A stretch of DNA of 64,000 nt from Alkalibacterium sp049389645 (GCF_049389645.1 NZ_CP186540.1:186001-250000); one strand, 5' to 3'; shown: positions 25,789 to 35,200, numbered from the stretch's first letter. The notes: a model not told the origin generated them from the sequence alone. Numbers and translations are program-made.

Positions 25789-26130
25789 TTATCTGATTCC
25801 TAAAGCAATTCTGGCATATCTACTCATTCTAGATGTGTCCCATGCCGGATACCAGACTAACTTAACATCAGTCTCTGTAATTTCAGGAATTGTTTTCACA
25901 GCATTCAAAATATCCTCTGTAATAACATCGGCTAATGGACAACCCATCGTTGTTAATGTTATTTTCACTTCACAATACCCGCCATTAAAAACATTGACTT
26001 CATAAACGAGACCTAAATTAACGATGTCTATTCCAAGCTCCGGGTCAATTACTTGTTCCAAAGCTTCCATGATACGTTTTTTTATATCTTCTATTTCTTC
26101 TTCGGGCCATACTTTTTTATCTTCATTCAT
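25789..26130 (-). CDS. DUF59/MIP18-family protein, probable Fe-S assembly factor (SufT/YitW-like)
   Basis: The 113-residue protein is a single MIP18 (PaaD/DUF59) domain with the family motifs VIDPELGIDIVNLGLVYEV and the conserved Cys in TTMGCPLADVI. Homologues help mature iron-sulfur proteins. AGGAGG lies seven bases before the ATG and an extended -10 promoter 24 bases before it. It is a single-gene unit, divergent from the HAD gene and closed by its own terminator. No suf genes are nearby, so the exact partner is unknown. Confidence 0.85.
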   Translation of the reverse strand: MNEDKKVWPEEEIEDIKKRIMEALEQVIDPELGIDIVNLGLVYEVNVFNGGYCEVKITLTTMGCPLADVITEDILNAVKTIPEITETDVKLVWYPAWDTSRMSRYARIALGIR

Positions 26131-26154
26131 TAAATTTCCTCCTTACACCCTTAC

Positions 26155-26163
26155 ATTTTACCA
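26155..26163 (-). promoter_or_regulatory. Extended -10 promoter of the DUF59 gene
   Basis: TGGTAAAAT on the minus strand is an extended -10 element placed 24 bases before the ATG and just ahead of the Shine-Dalgarno sequence. Confidence 0.5.
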
Positions 26164-26263
26164 TATTGATGACAAAGATTTCAGCAAATTCTAATATTTA
26201 GTTGAACAAATCATGTCAAATCATTTTAAAGTTTAACATTTATTATACTTTTATTAACACCTT

Positions 26264-26272
26264 TGCTATACT
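26264..26272 (+). promoter_or_regulatory. Extended -10 promoter of the HAD gene
   Basis: TGCTATACT on the plus strand is an extended -10 element about 45 bases before the ATG of the HAD phosphatase. A second possible -10 (TATACT) lies about 20 bases further upstream. Confidence 0.5.
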
Positions 26273-26315
26273 AGTAAAGAAAATGAATGACGTTTTGTTA
26301 AAAGGATGATTTAGT

Positions 26316-27128
26316 ATGAAAAGAAAACTTATTGCTTTAGATTTGGATGGAACTACTCTAAATGACCATTCAGAAATATCTTCAAGAACAAAAAAGACAT
26401 TATTGCGTCTTCAAAATGATGGCCATATCGTCTCTATCGTGACTGGACGCCCTTATAGAAACAGTTACTATTACTATGATCAACTTAAATTAGATACTCC
26501 CATCGTAAACTTTAATGGCGCATGGTGTCACAATCCATCTCAAAAATCATGGAAATACGGGTATCACAAAACACTGAGTAAGGACCTTGCTTTATCTATG
26601 CTTTCTCTGAAAAATAATCCGGAAGTTCAACTCATCGCAGCAGAGTCTCAGTCATCAATTTATATCGAAGGTAAGTATATCCCTTACCCAGATTTCTTTC
26701 CGGAAGGTATTCATATGAGCAAGCAGTTAAGACCTGAGATTTTATTGGAAGATCCTACATCTGTTGGTGTGTTTACCTCAACAAGACAATATCAGCCAGC
26801 AATCGAACAGAAGATTATAGATATCTATCGAGATTCAGTTGCGGTCCGCACGTGGGGTGGAAATACCCCATGCTTGGAAGTGGTCGCTGCTGGGGTTCAA
26901 AAAGCTATTGGATTAGAGCGCATTGCTCATTATTATAATCTTAATCGTGAAGATATCCTAGCCTTCGGTGATCAGGAAAATGATTTCGAAATGATTCAGT
27001 ATGCTGGTCATGGTGTTGTGATGTCAAACGGCACTGAACACTTAAAATCTGTCAGCAATGATATCACTCTAAAAAACAATCACGAAGATGGTTTAGCAAG
27101 TTACCTGGAAAGTTATTTTAAACTATAG
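26316..27128 (+). CDS. Cof-type HAD-superfamily hydrolase
   Basis: The 270-residue protein is a type IIB HAD phosphatase. Motif I is ALDLDGTTLND with both aspartates, motif II the Thr of VTGRP, motif III the Lys in GVQKAIGLE and motif IV FGDQENDFEMI. The C2B cap lies between about 85 and 185. Such enzymes dephosphorylate sugar phosphates, FMN or other small metabolites; the substrate cannot be told. AAAGGATG lies seven bases before the ATG. It is one of only two plus-strand genes here and ends at a strong bidirectional terminator. Confidence 0.9.
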   Translation: MKRKLIALDLDGTTLNDHSEISSRTKKTLLRLQNDGHIVSIVTGRPYRNSYYYYDQLKLDTPIVNFNGAWCHNPSQKSWKYGYHKTLSKDLALSMLSLKNNPEVQLIAAESQSSIYIEGKYIPYPDFFPEGIHMSKQLRPEILLEDPTSVGVFTSTRQYQPAIEQKIIDIYRDSVAVRTWGGNTPCLEVVAAGVQKAIGLERIAHYYNLNREDILAFGDQENDFEMIQYAGHGVVMSNGTEHLKSVSNDITLKNNHEDGLASYLESYFKL

Positions 27129-27131
27129 TCC

Positions 27132-27170
27132 AAAAAAGCAAGAAAGAGGAAGTCTCTTTCTTGCTTTTTT
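27132..27170. terminator. Bidirectional terminator after the HAD gene
   Basis: AAAAAAGCAAGAAAGAG and CTCTTTCTTGCTTTTTT are exact complements with a five-base loop. Each strand ends in six T, so the hairpin should stop transcription from both sides. Confidence 0.9.
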
Positions 27171-27355
27171 AGACCGCATTTGCCTTCTTTTTTTGATTAT
27201 CGAATAAAGAATCTACAATCATTACGATACTAAGACCTATTTTGAGCGTAAGGCTTTTTTAACTCGACTTATTTTTATCGACTGACAAGGTTTATTTATC
27301 AATCAACTTCCTGCAACCAAATAGCCCTAGCTGACCCCGCTATTCCAACAACCAT
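27169..27355 (-). pseudogene. Remnant of a small membrane-protein gene
   Basis: The gap downstream of the ABC exporter holds broken coding pieces on the minus strand: MVVGIAGSARAIWLQEVD (27299-27355), then in another frame SRVKKALRSK, then after a one-base shift IGLSIVMIVDSLFDNQKK ending at TAA 27169-27171, exactly at the terminator. Together they read like a short protein with two hydrophobic segments and a basic end, interrupted by frameshifts and stops. No ribosome-binding site precedes the first ATG. I do not recognise the family, and chance coding potential is a real alternative. Confidence 0.35.
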
Positions 27356-27390
27356 ATCTAAGTTTTTTTACTGTTACGGATCGATTACTT

Positions 27391-28062
27391 TCATTGATTC
27401 TTTGTTAATACGCCATCTCTCATTGTATAGACTGAATCACAATACTCAGTCAAGCGCTCATCGTGAGTGACCATAATGGTTGCTTTCTTTTTTTTCTTTG
27501 TTTCTCTTGCTAAAATTTCAACCACTTCAAAAGCACGGTCAGTATCTAAACTAGCTGTTGGTTCATCCGCTAAAATGACAGCTGGATCATGATACATTGC
27601 ACGGGCAATTGCCGCTCGCTGTTTCTCTCCTCCAGATAAATCACTTGGATATTTGTCCATTAAATTATCAATACCAAGTTCTGATAGTAATTTTTCTACT
27701 TTATCATCATCAAGTTTTGATTTTTCCACTTTATTGACCAATCTCAATTGATCTTTTACAGTGAGGAATGGAATAAGATTAGATGCTTGTAATATAAATC
27801 CAATTTCATTAAATCGCTTCGTGGCTCGATCTTTTTCTTCAAGTTCACTAAATTTATCATTTTTGATAAATACTTTACCTTCCGTTGGTGTTTGTAGTCC
27901 ACCTATTATAGTAAGAAACGTACTTTTCCCCGAACCACTTGGACCAATAATAGCTACAAACTCACCTTCTTCGACTGAGAAATTAGTTGACTTCAATGCT
28001 TCAATTGTTTTTCTACCATCTTTAAATGTTTTTTTTACGTCTTTCAATTCAATAAGTTTCAT
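27391..28062 (-). CDS. ABC transporter ATP-binding protein, HrtA/MacB-like
   Basis: The 223-residue ATPase shows Walker A GPSGSGKST (about 40-48), the Q-loop FILQASN, the signature LSGGEKQR, Walker B VILADEPTASLD and the switch His in MVTHDE. This belongs to the LolD/MacB/HrtA group that pairs with FtsX-type permeases. The permease gene ends ten bases upstream and resembles HrtB, so a role in exporting toxic heme or another lipophilic compound is plausible. AGGAG lies six bases before the ATG. Confidence 0.88.
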   Translation of the reverse strand: MKLIELKDVKKTFKDGRKTIEALKSTNFSVEEGEFVAIIGPSGSGKSTFLTIIGGLQTPTEGKVFIKNDKFSELEEKDRATKRFNEIGFILQASNLIPFLTVKDQLRLVNKVEKSKLDDDKVEKLLSELGIDNLMDKYPSDLSGGEKQRAAIARAMYHDPAVILADEPTASLDTDRAFEVVEILARETKKKKKATIMVTHDERLTEYCDSVYTMRDGVLTKNQ

Positions 28063-28071
28063 TACTAGCTC

Positions 28072-29163
28072 CTAATCTATCGCTTCTAATGGATCGATTT
28101 TTACAACAGTAAGAACAGAGAAGAATGCTCCTGCAACTGCTACAACAATTAATAATGTCGTGATGGATACTAAAAAGAGCAAATTATTTTGATAAGGTAC
28201 AGCAGCCGGTAAAACAAGTCCCGTCCCTAAAGTTAAAACTAACCCTGTAAAGACACCTATGAATGAGAGCAAAAATGTTTGCCCTACAACAGACTTAGCA
28301 ATGTATTTCGATGAAATCCCTTGCGCTTTCATTACACCAAGCATTGATGATTTTTGCAGAGTCAGTACATAAATAAATATGCCGATGATCATTGCAGCAA
28401 TCAACACTAAAAAACCGATCATCAGTCCGAATGTAAGAACTTGCGCAGTATAGCCAGGTAAATTCGAAATAAATTCACCAGTTGAATATAAGTTCAATTC
28501 ATTGTCACTTAGAGTGATATCTGAAATTTCTCCGGAGTCACTACGGAGAGCAATTGCACTAATGATTTCATCTTCTCTTTCACCAAAACCACTCGCTCTG
28601 ATACGCTGATAGGTCGGATGATTTGTATATAACACTGGTCCCACGCTAAATTTAGCATTATCCGTAAATCCAACGATTTTTATCGTTAAATCCATTCCAG
28701 CTAAAGATAACTCATCTCCAATATTTATTCCTTGCTCATCTTTCAAGCTTATATCGGCAATGACTTCATTCTCTTCGCTGAACCCTTCGCCTTCTATCAC
28801 TTCAGGATAAATAAATTCTTCTTTATCGATACCAAAAAAGGTAACATTGACTTTGCTTTCCTCATCAGTTTTTCCCTGCGGTTGAACAACGCTCGGTGTA
28901 ACACCTAGAGAGGCTTTCTCATATGCATCAATAGATTCTATTCGTTCCTTAGGGAACATAGACATATTGATGTTCAAATTAGACTCATCAGCTAGAACAA
29001 TGCCATCTGCGTCCCACTTATCGATACTCATCCGATTTTCTTGTGCTAATCCATATGCCAATCCTGTCAGAAAGAAAACCAGATAAGATATAAGAATCAC
29101 CACTCCTATAATTAATGCAAAACGCGTTTTTGAATATTTGATCTCCTGCCATGCTAAAAACAT
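28072..29163 (-). CDS. FtsX-family ABC permease, HrtB-like
   Basis: The 363-residue permease has an N-terminal membrane helix (about 15-37), a large extracellular MacB-like domain (about 40-235) and three C-terminal helices (about 243-270, 290-315, 325-350), ending in KIDPLEAID. The start (FLAWQEIKYSKTRFALI) and the LAYGLAQEN segment resemble staphylococcal HrtB, which exports excess heme. Heme specificity is inference; no HssRS sensor is adjacent. GAGG lies eight bases before the ATG. It forms an operon with the ATPase gene. Confidence 0.82.
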   Translation of the reverse strand: MFLAWQEIKYSKTRFALIIGVVILISYLVFFLTGLAYGLAQENRMSIDKWDADGIVLADESNLNINMSMFPKERIESIDAYEKASLGVTPSVVQPQGKTDEESKVNVTFFGIDKEEFIYPEVIEGEGFSEENEVIADISLKDEQGINIGDELSLAGMDLTIKIVGFTDNAKFSVGPVLYTNHPTYQRIRASGFGEREDEIISAIALRSDSGEISDITLSDNELNLYSTGEFISNLPGYTAQVLTFGLMIGFLVLIAAMIIGIFIYVLTLQKSSMLGVMKAQGISSKYIAKSVVGQTFLLSFIGVFTGLVLTLGTGLVLPAAVPYQNNLLFLVSITTLLIVVAVAGAFFSVLTVVKIDPLEAID

Positions 29164-29277
29164 ATGTAAACCTCATTATCCTATAGTTTGAATTCGTATA
29201 TTTATGTAAAAAATTCACAGAATTCATTTACAATCATAACTGATTTTATAAATAACTACAAATATTTTTCACTAAAA

Positions 29278-29309
29278 AAACACCCAAGGATTATAATCCT
29301 TGGGTGTTT
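29278..29309 (-). terminator. Terminator of the opp operon
   Basis: A perfect palindrome with arms CACCCAAGGATT and AATCCTTGGGTG, followed on the minus strand by seven T, lies about 40 bases after the oppA stop. Confidence 0.92.
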
Positions 29310-29347
29310 AGCATTAACTATTTAACTAGAACTAATGATTGGAAATA

Positions 29348-31237
29348 TTATTCAGTTGCACGGTCTTCACCAGTTAGGTAAAGAGTATGCAAACCTGCAC
29401 CCGGTGTATCTAAATCAGCACCAACAGTAATATCAAATGAACCCACACGATTGTTAACTGGTGTGACAGATTTACGGAATAATGTTGGGATGATTGGTAA
29501 TTCTTCCATGAAGTATTCTTGCCATTCATTGAATACTTCAGCACGCCATTCAATATCGAAACCTTCTACGCTTGCCATTTGTTCCATAAACTCATCGTTT
29601 TCTTCTGTAGCCCAACGAGTGTAGTTGAACATAGCCTCACGACCATATAATCCATCAGGAGTTGGGTCCATTCCAGTTCCCCATGCCCCTTGATATATAT
29701 CGATTCCTGGGTCATCAGCTTGAACGCGGTCATAGAATGAGTTGAATTCGTGTAAACGACCATCTAATAACTTAACGTTTAAGCCGATTGCAGCCCATGA
29801 TTGCATGTAATATTCTACGATAGGTTCAGCAACTTCTCCACCTGACATAGATGCAAAGTTAATGACTAACTCTTCACCCTCAGGTGTTTCACGCATACCA
29901 TCACCATTAGTATCGACATATCCAGCTTCATCAAGAATTTCAATCGCACGTTCTTGATTGAACGGATACCCTTCAAGCTCTTCATTGTAGTAATCAGCAA
30001 AGTTAGGGATAATAGGAGAATTCGCACGTCGACGTAACCCTTGGTAGAAACGAGCACCAACAGCGTCATTATCGATTGCGTAAGCCATAGCTTGTCTCAG
30101 GTTCTTATCAGCCATTTTAGCATCGGGATCAAGAACGTTTTGAGCAGGTTCTACAACTTCTTCTCCATCCATTTCAGCTTCTTGCCATTCTCCTAATTTG
30201 AATCCGATATACGTATAAGCATTTTCATCTTGACCTAATACTGTATACCCTGGAATATCTTTGAAGGTTTCATATTGGTCTGTTGGCATACCCACAAACA
30301 CATCATATGAAGCATTTTGCATAGCTGCAACAGCAGAAGTCGTAGGAACAGTTTCTAATTCGATACGATCTAATTTTGGAGCGCCACGGTAGTAATCTTC
30401 AAATGCAGTATATGAAACAGATTCACCTGGGACAATATTTTCAACTTTAAATGGTCCAAATCCAATTGGATTCTCACGAATTTCAGGTGATGATTCAAGT
30501 TCTGCAACTGGAATACCTTCTAAATAATGACGTGGAGCAGCATAAGCCCATACGCCTCCACCCGCTTGAAGCATTTGAACACCAACAGATTGATATTCAA
30601 TTTCTAGTGTCAAGTCATCTACGATACGGACGCCTTCAATGCTGTCAGCCTCTCCGCTCTTATAGGCTTCCATACCTACGATATTAGCTAAGTCACCACT
30701 ATAACGAACACCAGCATAGTCTGGGTGACCGATTATTTCGTGTGTAAATGCAATATCGCCGGCAGTTACTTGTTCTCCATCGTGCCACATAACATTATCT
30801 TTTAGTGTGATTGTTACAATGTTTGTTTCTTGATCTAATTCAAAAGTAGCTGCACCGGAATCATCCCATTGATAATTCTCGTCAGAACCTAATACCGTAC
30901 CCATCATGTAGCCCATAACAATGGCATCTGGGTTACCAGTGTATAATTCCCAACTGAAAATACCTGTAAATGGTGAATCAGAAACATACCCAACGTTTAG
31001 AGTACCGCCTTCAATTTCTTCACCATCGTTTTCAACGCGTTGGTCAAATTCGATTGGTTGAGGTCCATCTTGTTCCCCGTTAGAACTTTCCTCACCTGAC
31101 TCTTCAGAAGTATCCGTTTCTCCAGCGCCATTACCATTGTCAGTTGTGTCTTCTGTATCCCCATTACCACAAGCTGCTAAGATAAACGCTACGGCAGCAG
31201 TGCTCGCAAGCATGCTATACTTTTTCTTATTTGACAT
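29348..31237 (-). CDS. oppA: Oligopeptide ABC transporter substrate-binding lipoprotein
   Basis: The 629-residue protein is a cluster C (family 5) solute-binding protein that captures peptides outside the cell. A type II signal peptide ends at LAAC with the lipidated Cys23, followed by a linker of about 40 residues made mostly of Gly, Ser, Asp and Glu. Typical family stretches are WHDGEQVTAGDI and LRQAMAYAIDND. GGGGAG lies eight bases before the ATG. It is the last and most downstream gene of the oppDFBCA operon. Peptide specificity is not visible. Confidence 0.92.
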   Translation of the reverse strand: MSNKKKYSMLASTAAVAFILAACGNGDTEDTTDNGNGAGETDTSEESGEESSNGEQDGPQPIEFDQRVENDGEEIEGGTLNVGYVSDSPFTGIFSWELYTGNPDAIVMGYMMGTVLGSDENYQWDDSGAATFELDQETNIVTITLKDNVMWHDGEQVTAGDIAFTHEIIGHPDYAGVRYSGDLANIVGMEAYKSGEADSIEGVRIVDDLTLEIEYQSVGVQMLQAGGGVWAYAAPRHYLEGIPVAELESSPEIRENPIGFGPFKVENIVPGESVSYTAFEDYYRGAPKLDRIELETVPTTSAVAAMQNASYDVFVGMPTDQYETFKDIPGYTVLGQDENAYTYIGFKLGEWQEAEMDGEEVVEPAQNVLDPDAKMADKNLRQAMAYAIDNDAVGARFYQGLRRRANSPIIPNFADYYNEELEGYPFNQERAIEILDEAGYVDTNGDGMRETPEGEELVINFASMSGGEVAEPIVEYYMQSWAAIGLNVKLLDGRLHEFNSFYDRVQADDPGIDIYQGAWGTGMDPTPDGLYGREAMFNYTRWATEENDEFMEQMASVEGFDIEWRAEVFNEWQEYFMEELPIIPTLFRKSVTPVNNRVGSFDITVGADLDTPGAGLHTLYLTGEDRATE

Positions 31238-31255
31238 ATTTTTTCTCCCCTTCTC

Positions 31256-32203
31256 TTATCCTAATCTTTGTTTAGCGTCTGCCGAACGTTGTAGTGCGCG
31301 ACCGACATAGTTTATACACAGCACCAACACCAGAATCAAGGTTGAAGCTGGTAACCAAACCCAAGCTTTATTCTCCAGAATATCTGGATTAGTGGCATAG
31401 GAAACTAACGTACCTAAACTTGGTGTTCCGGTCGGTAAACCGAAGCCAAGATAAGATAACCCTGTTTCTAAGCCGATACTACCTGCAAAGTTCAATGTCA
31501 AGTTAACGATGATCAATGAACTTATATTAGGCATCATTTCGCGAAGCATGATAACAAGTGACGGTGTGCCCATTGTCTTGGAAGCACTTATAAAGTCTAA
31601 TCGTCCAACGGTTAAAGCACGTCCACGAATAAATCGTGCCTGCCCATGCCAGTTGAAGAGAATAAGTATACCCGCAAAAGTAACGATATTGTAATTTGGT
31701 ACAATCGTTACGAAGATAATAATGATCATCAACTGAGGCAAGATCATAATGAAGTCGATGATTCGCATAATGATGTTATCCACCATTCCTGCATAGTATG
31801 CTGCTAAAATACCAATGACGATCCCAATTGAGCTTGTGACCATTGTAACCGACCAACCTAAGAGAAGTGAGTTACGTGCACCAATCAGCAATAAACCAAA
31901 AATATCTCTTCCTGCTGAATCAGTTCCTAAAATAAATCGTGTCCCTTCTCGGAGCGGATCTATACTGTATGACATCGGTGGTAAATAAGAATCCCATAAA
32001 CTTACTCGTTGAACAGTAGCTTGATCAACAACAAACGACCAAACAAACACCGTCACTAAAATCGCAATCAATAAAACAAGAGATACTAATGCTAGTCTGT
32101 CTCGCATAAATTCTCGAACAATTACTTTAAGTCCCATTGGTGGAGTAGATACGGCTATATCATCAGCTAATGCTGCTGCTTCTGCATCTTGATTTCTTGC
32201 CAT
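31256..32203 (-). CDS. oppC: Oligopeptide ABC transporter permease OppC
   Basis: The 315-residue membrane protein has an N-terminal OppC_N segment with one helix, then the BPD_transp_1 domain with about five helices. The domain contains the FILGTDSAGRDIFGLLLIGARNS family motif in several parts and the EAA-like loop (SASKTMGTPSL...). It forms the channel with OppB. The ATG at 32203 has AAAGGA about 13 bases upstream, an unusually long spacing, yet no better in-frame start exists. It sits between oppB and oppA. Confidence 0.92.
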   Translation of the reverse strand: MARNQDAEAAALADDIAVSTPPMGLKVIVREFMRDRLALVSLVLLIAILVTVFVWSFVVDQATVQRVSLWDSYLPPMSYSIDPLREGTRFILGTDSAGRDIFGLLLIGARNSLLLGWSVTMVTSSIGIVIGILAAYYAGMVDNIIMRIIDFIMILPQLMIIIIFVTIVPNYNIVTFAGILILFNWHGQARFIRGRALTVGRLDFISASKTMGTPSLVIMLREMMPNISSLIIVNLTLNFAGSIGLETGLSYLGFGLPTGTPSLGTLVSYATNPDILENKAWVWLPASTLILVLVLCINYVGRALQRSADAKQRLG

Positions 32204-32239
32204 AAGAGTTATTCATTCCTTTCTATAAGAATCATTAGA

Positions 32240-33199
32240 TTAATCAATACGAATACGTGGATCAACAGCCATAAGAATCAAGTCTGACAGTAATGTTCCT
32301 ATTAGAGCTAAGAAACCATAAAATAAGACAAGAACGAAAATAACGCTGTAATCTCGTGTATTGATTGATTGGAGGAATAAATATCCCATCCCACGGTACG
32401 TAAAAATTTGTTCGATAAAAATCGATCCTGTAAATAAACTAACAATTGTATATCCAAATCCAGAAGCAATTGGCAGTGATGCATTTCTAAATATATGTCT
32501 GGTATAAACTTTTTGAATTGGAACACCTTTAGAACGTGCCGTTTTGACATAATCAGAAACTTTTGCATCAATGATTTCACTTCTCAAATATTGAATAATC
32601 GAAGTCGTCCCCAACATAGCAGTTGTAATCGCAGGAAGTAGGACGTGGTACATTTGGCTCTTCCATATTTCCCATGGAGTAGTTGCACTGATACTTACAC
32701 TACCACGAGCTGGGAACCAATTTAAGTTGTAACCGAAAATCCAAACCATAAGTAAAGCTAATACAAAAATTGGAACAGCAAAACTGACGAAGTTATAAAC
32801 TAAGATTGTTTTATCTAAAACAGACTCATTGTAACGACCAGCTACTATGCCAAGTGGCAAGCCAACTGCGTAAGTTAATATCACAGAAAGCAGCGATAGT
32901 CTTACAGTATTACCTAGTCGTCCAGCAATAACTGCTGTTACAGGTTGTTGATAATTAAAACTACGTCCAAAATCACCTTGAAAAGCATTTGTCATCCATC
33001 TGATATATTTAACTGGAAGCGGATCATTTAATCCGTAAGATTCTCTCATTGCTTCGAGTTGCGCGGGGTCTAAATTAGGATCAATTAATCCAGTAAACGG
33101 ATCTCCCGGCATAAAATCAGCAATGATAAAAATCAAAATACTTAAAATAAGGATTTGAGGGATCATTAAAAGTAAACGTCTAATAATTGTTTTCCACAT
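32240..33199 (-). CDS. oppB: Oligopeptide ABC transporter permease OppB
   Basis: The 319-residue permease starts with a membrane helix (about 8-28), then PGDPF and the GLNDPLPVKY segment typical of OppB/DppB, and carries about six helices with an EAA loop (YVKTARSKGV). It pairs with OppC. GGGGAAAG lies five bases before the ATG, and the oppF stop is two bases upstream, so translation is probably coupled. Confidence 0.93.
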   Translation of the reverse strand: MWKTIIRRLLLMIPQILILSILIFIIADFMPGDPFTGLIDPNLDPAQLEAMRESYGLNDPLPVKYIRWMTNAFQGDFGRSFNYQQPVTAVIAGRLGNTVRLSLLSVILTYAVGLPLGIVAGRYNESVLDKTILVYNFVSFAVPIFVLALLMVWIFGYNLNWFPARGSVSISATTPWEIWKSQMYHVLLPAITTAMLGTTSIIQYLRSEIIDAKVSDYVKTARSKGVPIQKVYTRHIFRNASLPIASGFGYTIVSLFTGSIFIEQIFTYRGMGYLFLQSINTRDYSVIFVLVLFYGFLALIGTLLSDLILMAVDPRIRID

Positions 33200-33201
33200 T
33201 T

Positions 33202-34194
33202 TTAACTTTCCCCTCCCATTTTAAGATTTTCATTTTTTAAAGATTCATTTGGTTCTTCCGGTTTTAAAGCTACGTGATGATCAGTATCAAATGGTTGAAG
33301 ATCATAGACACGTCCTTTTGGATCGTAATATTCGGTTTCTTGCGCATCATATGATGCTTCGACACGTTGTCTCTCGACTTTGTGCGCTTTACGAGTTGTC
33401 GGATCCATATCTGGTATTGCCGATAACAGACGTTTAGTATATATATGTTGCGGATTACTATAGATAGCCTTTTTAGAACCTTGTTCCACGAATCGCCCTC
33501 TATGCATGATAGCTATGTCATCTGACATATGTTGCACAACACCCAAATCATGCGAGATGAAGAGATAACTTAATCCGAATTCTTTCTGAATACGTTTCAT
33601 AAAGTTAAGAACTTGCGCTTGTACAGATAAATCAAGTGCAGAGGTTGGTTCATCAGCAATAATCAGTTTAGGATCACTTGCTACTGCTCGAGCGACACCA
33701 ATCCTCTGTCTTTGTCCACCAGAAAACTCATGTGGGTATTTATACATAGCCTCAGGATTCATACCAACAATTTCAAGCAAGTCTGCGACTTTCTTTTTAA
33801 TTTCTTGAGGTGTGTAATCAAAATAATTGTGCATTGGCTCAGCCATAACATCAAGGATACGTTTTTTAGGGTTCATAGATGATGTTGCATCTTGAAAAAT
33901 CATTTGAACGTCCTTGTTGTAATTAGCGTATTTCTCTTTCCTGCTTCGAGCTTTATTGGTAACTTTTTGACCTTCATATAGTATTTCTCCAGATGTTGCT
34001 TTTTCTAATCCAATAATTGTTTTACCAATCGTTGTTTTCCCAGATCCAGATTCGCCAACCAATCCATATGTTTTTCCACTCTCGATCGATAAATTAATAC
34101 CATCGACGGCTTTAACATAATCTTGAATTGTATTTAAGACTCCTCCACGAATCGGATAATGAACTTTTAAATCTCTAACCTCTAAGAAAGCCAT
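33202..34194 (-). CDS. oppF: Oligopeptide ABC transporter ATP-binding protein OppF
   Basis: The 330-residue ATPase has Walker A GESGSGKTTIGK, signature SGGQRQRIG, Walker B LIIADEPTSALD and a C-terminal oligo_HPY region (IYSNPQHIYTKRLLSAIP). Its tail is longer than usual and lacks the cysteine cluster often present. The ATG at 34194 follows the oppD stop by a single base, with GGGGAGG from the last oppD codons as binding site. It forms the ATPase heterodimer with OppD. Confidence 0.92.
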   Translation of the reverse strand: MAFLEVRDLKVHYPIRGGVLNTIQDYVKAVDGINLSIESGKTYGLVGESGSGKTTIGKTIIGLEKATSGEILYEGQKVTNKARSRKEKYANYNKDVQMIFQDATSSMNPKKRILDVMAEPMHNYFDYTPQEIKKKVADLLEIVGMNPEAMYKYPHEFSGGQRQRIGVARAVASDPKLIIADEPTSALDLSVQAQVLNFMKRIQKEFGLSYLFISHDLGVVQHMSDDIAIMHRGRFVEQGSKKAIYSNPQHIYTKRLLSAIPDMDPTTRKAHKVERQRVEASYDAQETEYYDPKGRVYDLQPFDTDHHVALKPEEPNESLKNENLKMGGES

Positions 34195-34195
34195 T

Positions 34196-35200
34196 TTATT
34201 TTTCCTCCCCTTCAAAGTGGAAGTGTTTCCAGCATGTGCATCTCACTTTGTGGTTAGGACTAATTTCATGTAAAACTGGATTTTCTTCATGTGCTTCTTC
34301 TGAAATCCACGGAATACGTGGAGCAAAACGGCACCCTTTTCTTGGTAAATGTTGTAATGATGGAACAGTCCCATGTATAACATGAAGTTCATCATCATCA
34401 TCATCAAGTTCATGTGGAATCGAATTTAACAATGAACGAGTATAAGGATGTTTAGGATTGGCAAACAATTCCTCTACTGATGCTTCTTCAACAATTTGTC
34501 CTGCATACATTACAGCTACTCTATCTGCTGTTTCTGCAACAACACCCAAGTCGTGTGTGATTAAAATAATCCCAGATCCTGTTTCATCTTGAATATCCAC
34601 CATCAAGTCCAATATTTGAGCCTGAATTGTAACATCTAATGCTGTCGTTGGTTCATCAGCAATAATAACTGGTGGTTTGTTAGCTAAAGCTATCGCAATA
34701 ACTACCCTTTGTCTCATTCCACCCGACAATTCATGTGGATAATTTTTCATGATATATTCAGGTCTAGGAATTCCGACTTGATTGAGTAATTCTAAAACTC
34801 GATCTTTTCTCTGTTGATCGTTTAAATCAGAATGATATTCTAATGATTCAGAAATCTGATTAAAAATGGTCATCAATGGATTTAATGAACCCAATGGATC
34901 TTGGAAAATCATTCCAATATCATTTCCTCTAATACGGTTATACAACTTTTCATTTAAATCGAGTAAATTTAAATCTTTATAAATTACTTCACCTTTGATT
35001 TGAGTATTTTTTGGATCGTGTAATCCCATAATAGATGTAGCCAGAGTTGATTTTCCACATCCGGATTCACCAACAATTGCTAAAATTTCATTGTTTTCTA
35101 ATGTTAATGAAACATCATCTACTGCGTTATGATATACATCACCAAAACGAAACCCAGTTTCCAAGTTGTTGATCTCTAACAAACTACGTTCGATGGCCAC
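34196..35200 (-). CDS. oppD: Oligopeptide ABC transporter ATP-binding protein OppD
   Basis: The 334-residue ATPase shows Walker A GESGCGKSTLA, signature LSGGMRQRV, Walker B VIIADEPTTALD and the oligo_HPY C-terminus. The cysteine motif of that region is partly kept (GCRFAPRIP ... VRCTCW), with one of the usual four Cys absent. Start is GTG at 35200, eight bases after AGGAGG. It is the first gene of the opp operon behind a strong promoter. Confidence 0.92.
   Translation of the reverse strand: MAIERSLLEINNLETGFRFGDVYHNAVDDVSLTLENNEILAIVGESGCGKSTLATSIMGLHDPKNTQIKGEVIYKDLNLLDLNEKLYNRIRGNDIGMIFQDPLGSLNPLMTIFNQISESLEYHSDLNDQQRKDRVLELLNQVGIPRPEYIMKNYPHELSGGMRQRVVIAIALANKPPVIIADEPTTALDVTIQAQILDLMVDIQDETGSGIILITHDLGVVAETADRVAVMYAGQIVEEASVEELFANPKHPYTRSLLNSIPHELDDDDDELHVIHGTVPSLQHLPRKGCRFAPRIPWISEEAHEENPVLHEISPNHKVRCTCWKHFHFEGEEK

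Noticed and set aside
27171..29340. Possible insertion-sequence remnant around the HAD/ABC region
   Set aside because: No terminal inverted repeats, target duplications or transposase motifs are visible.
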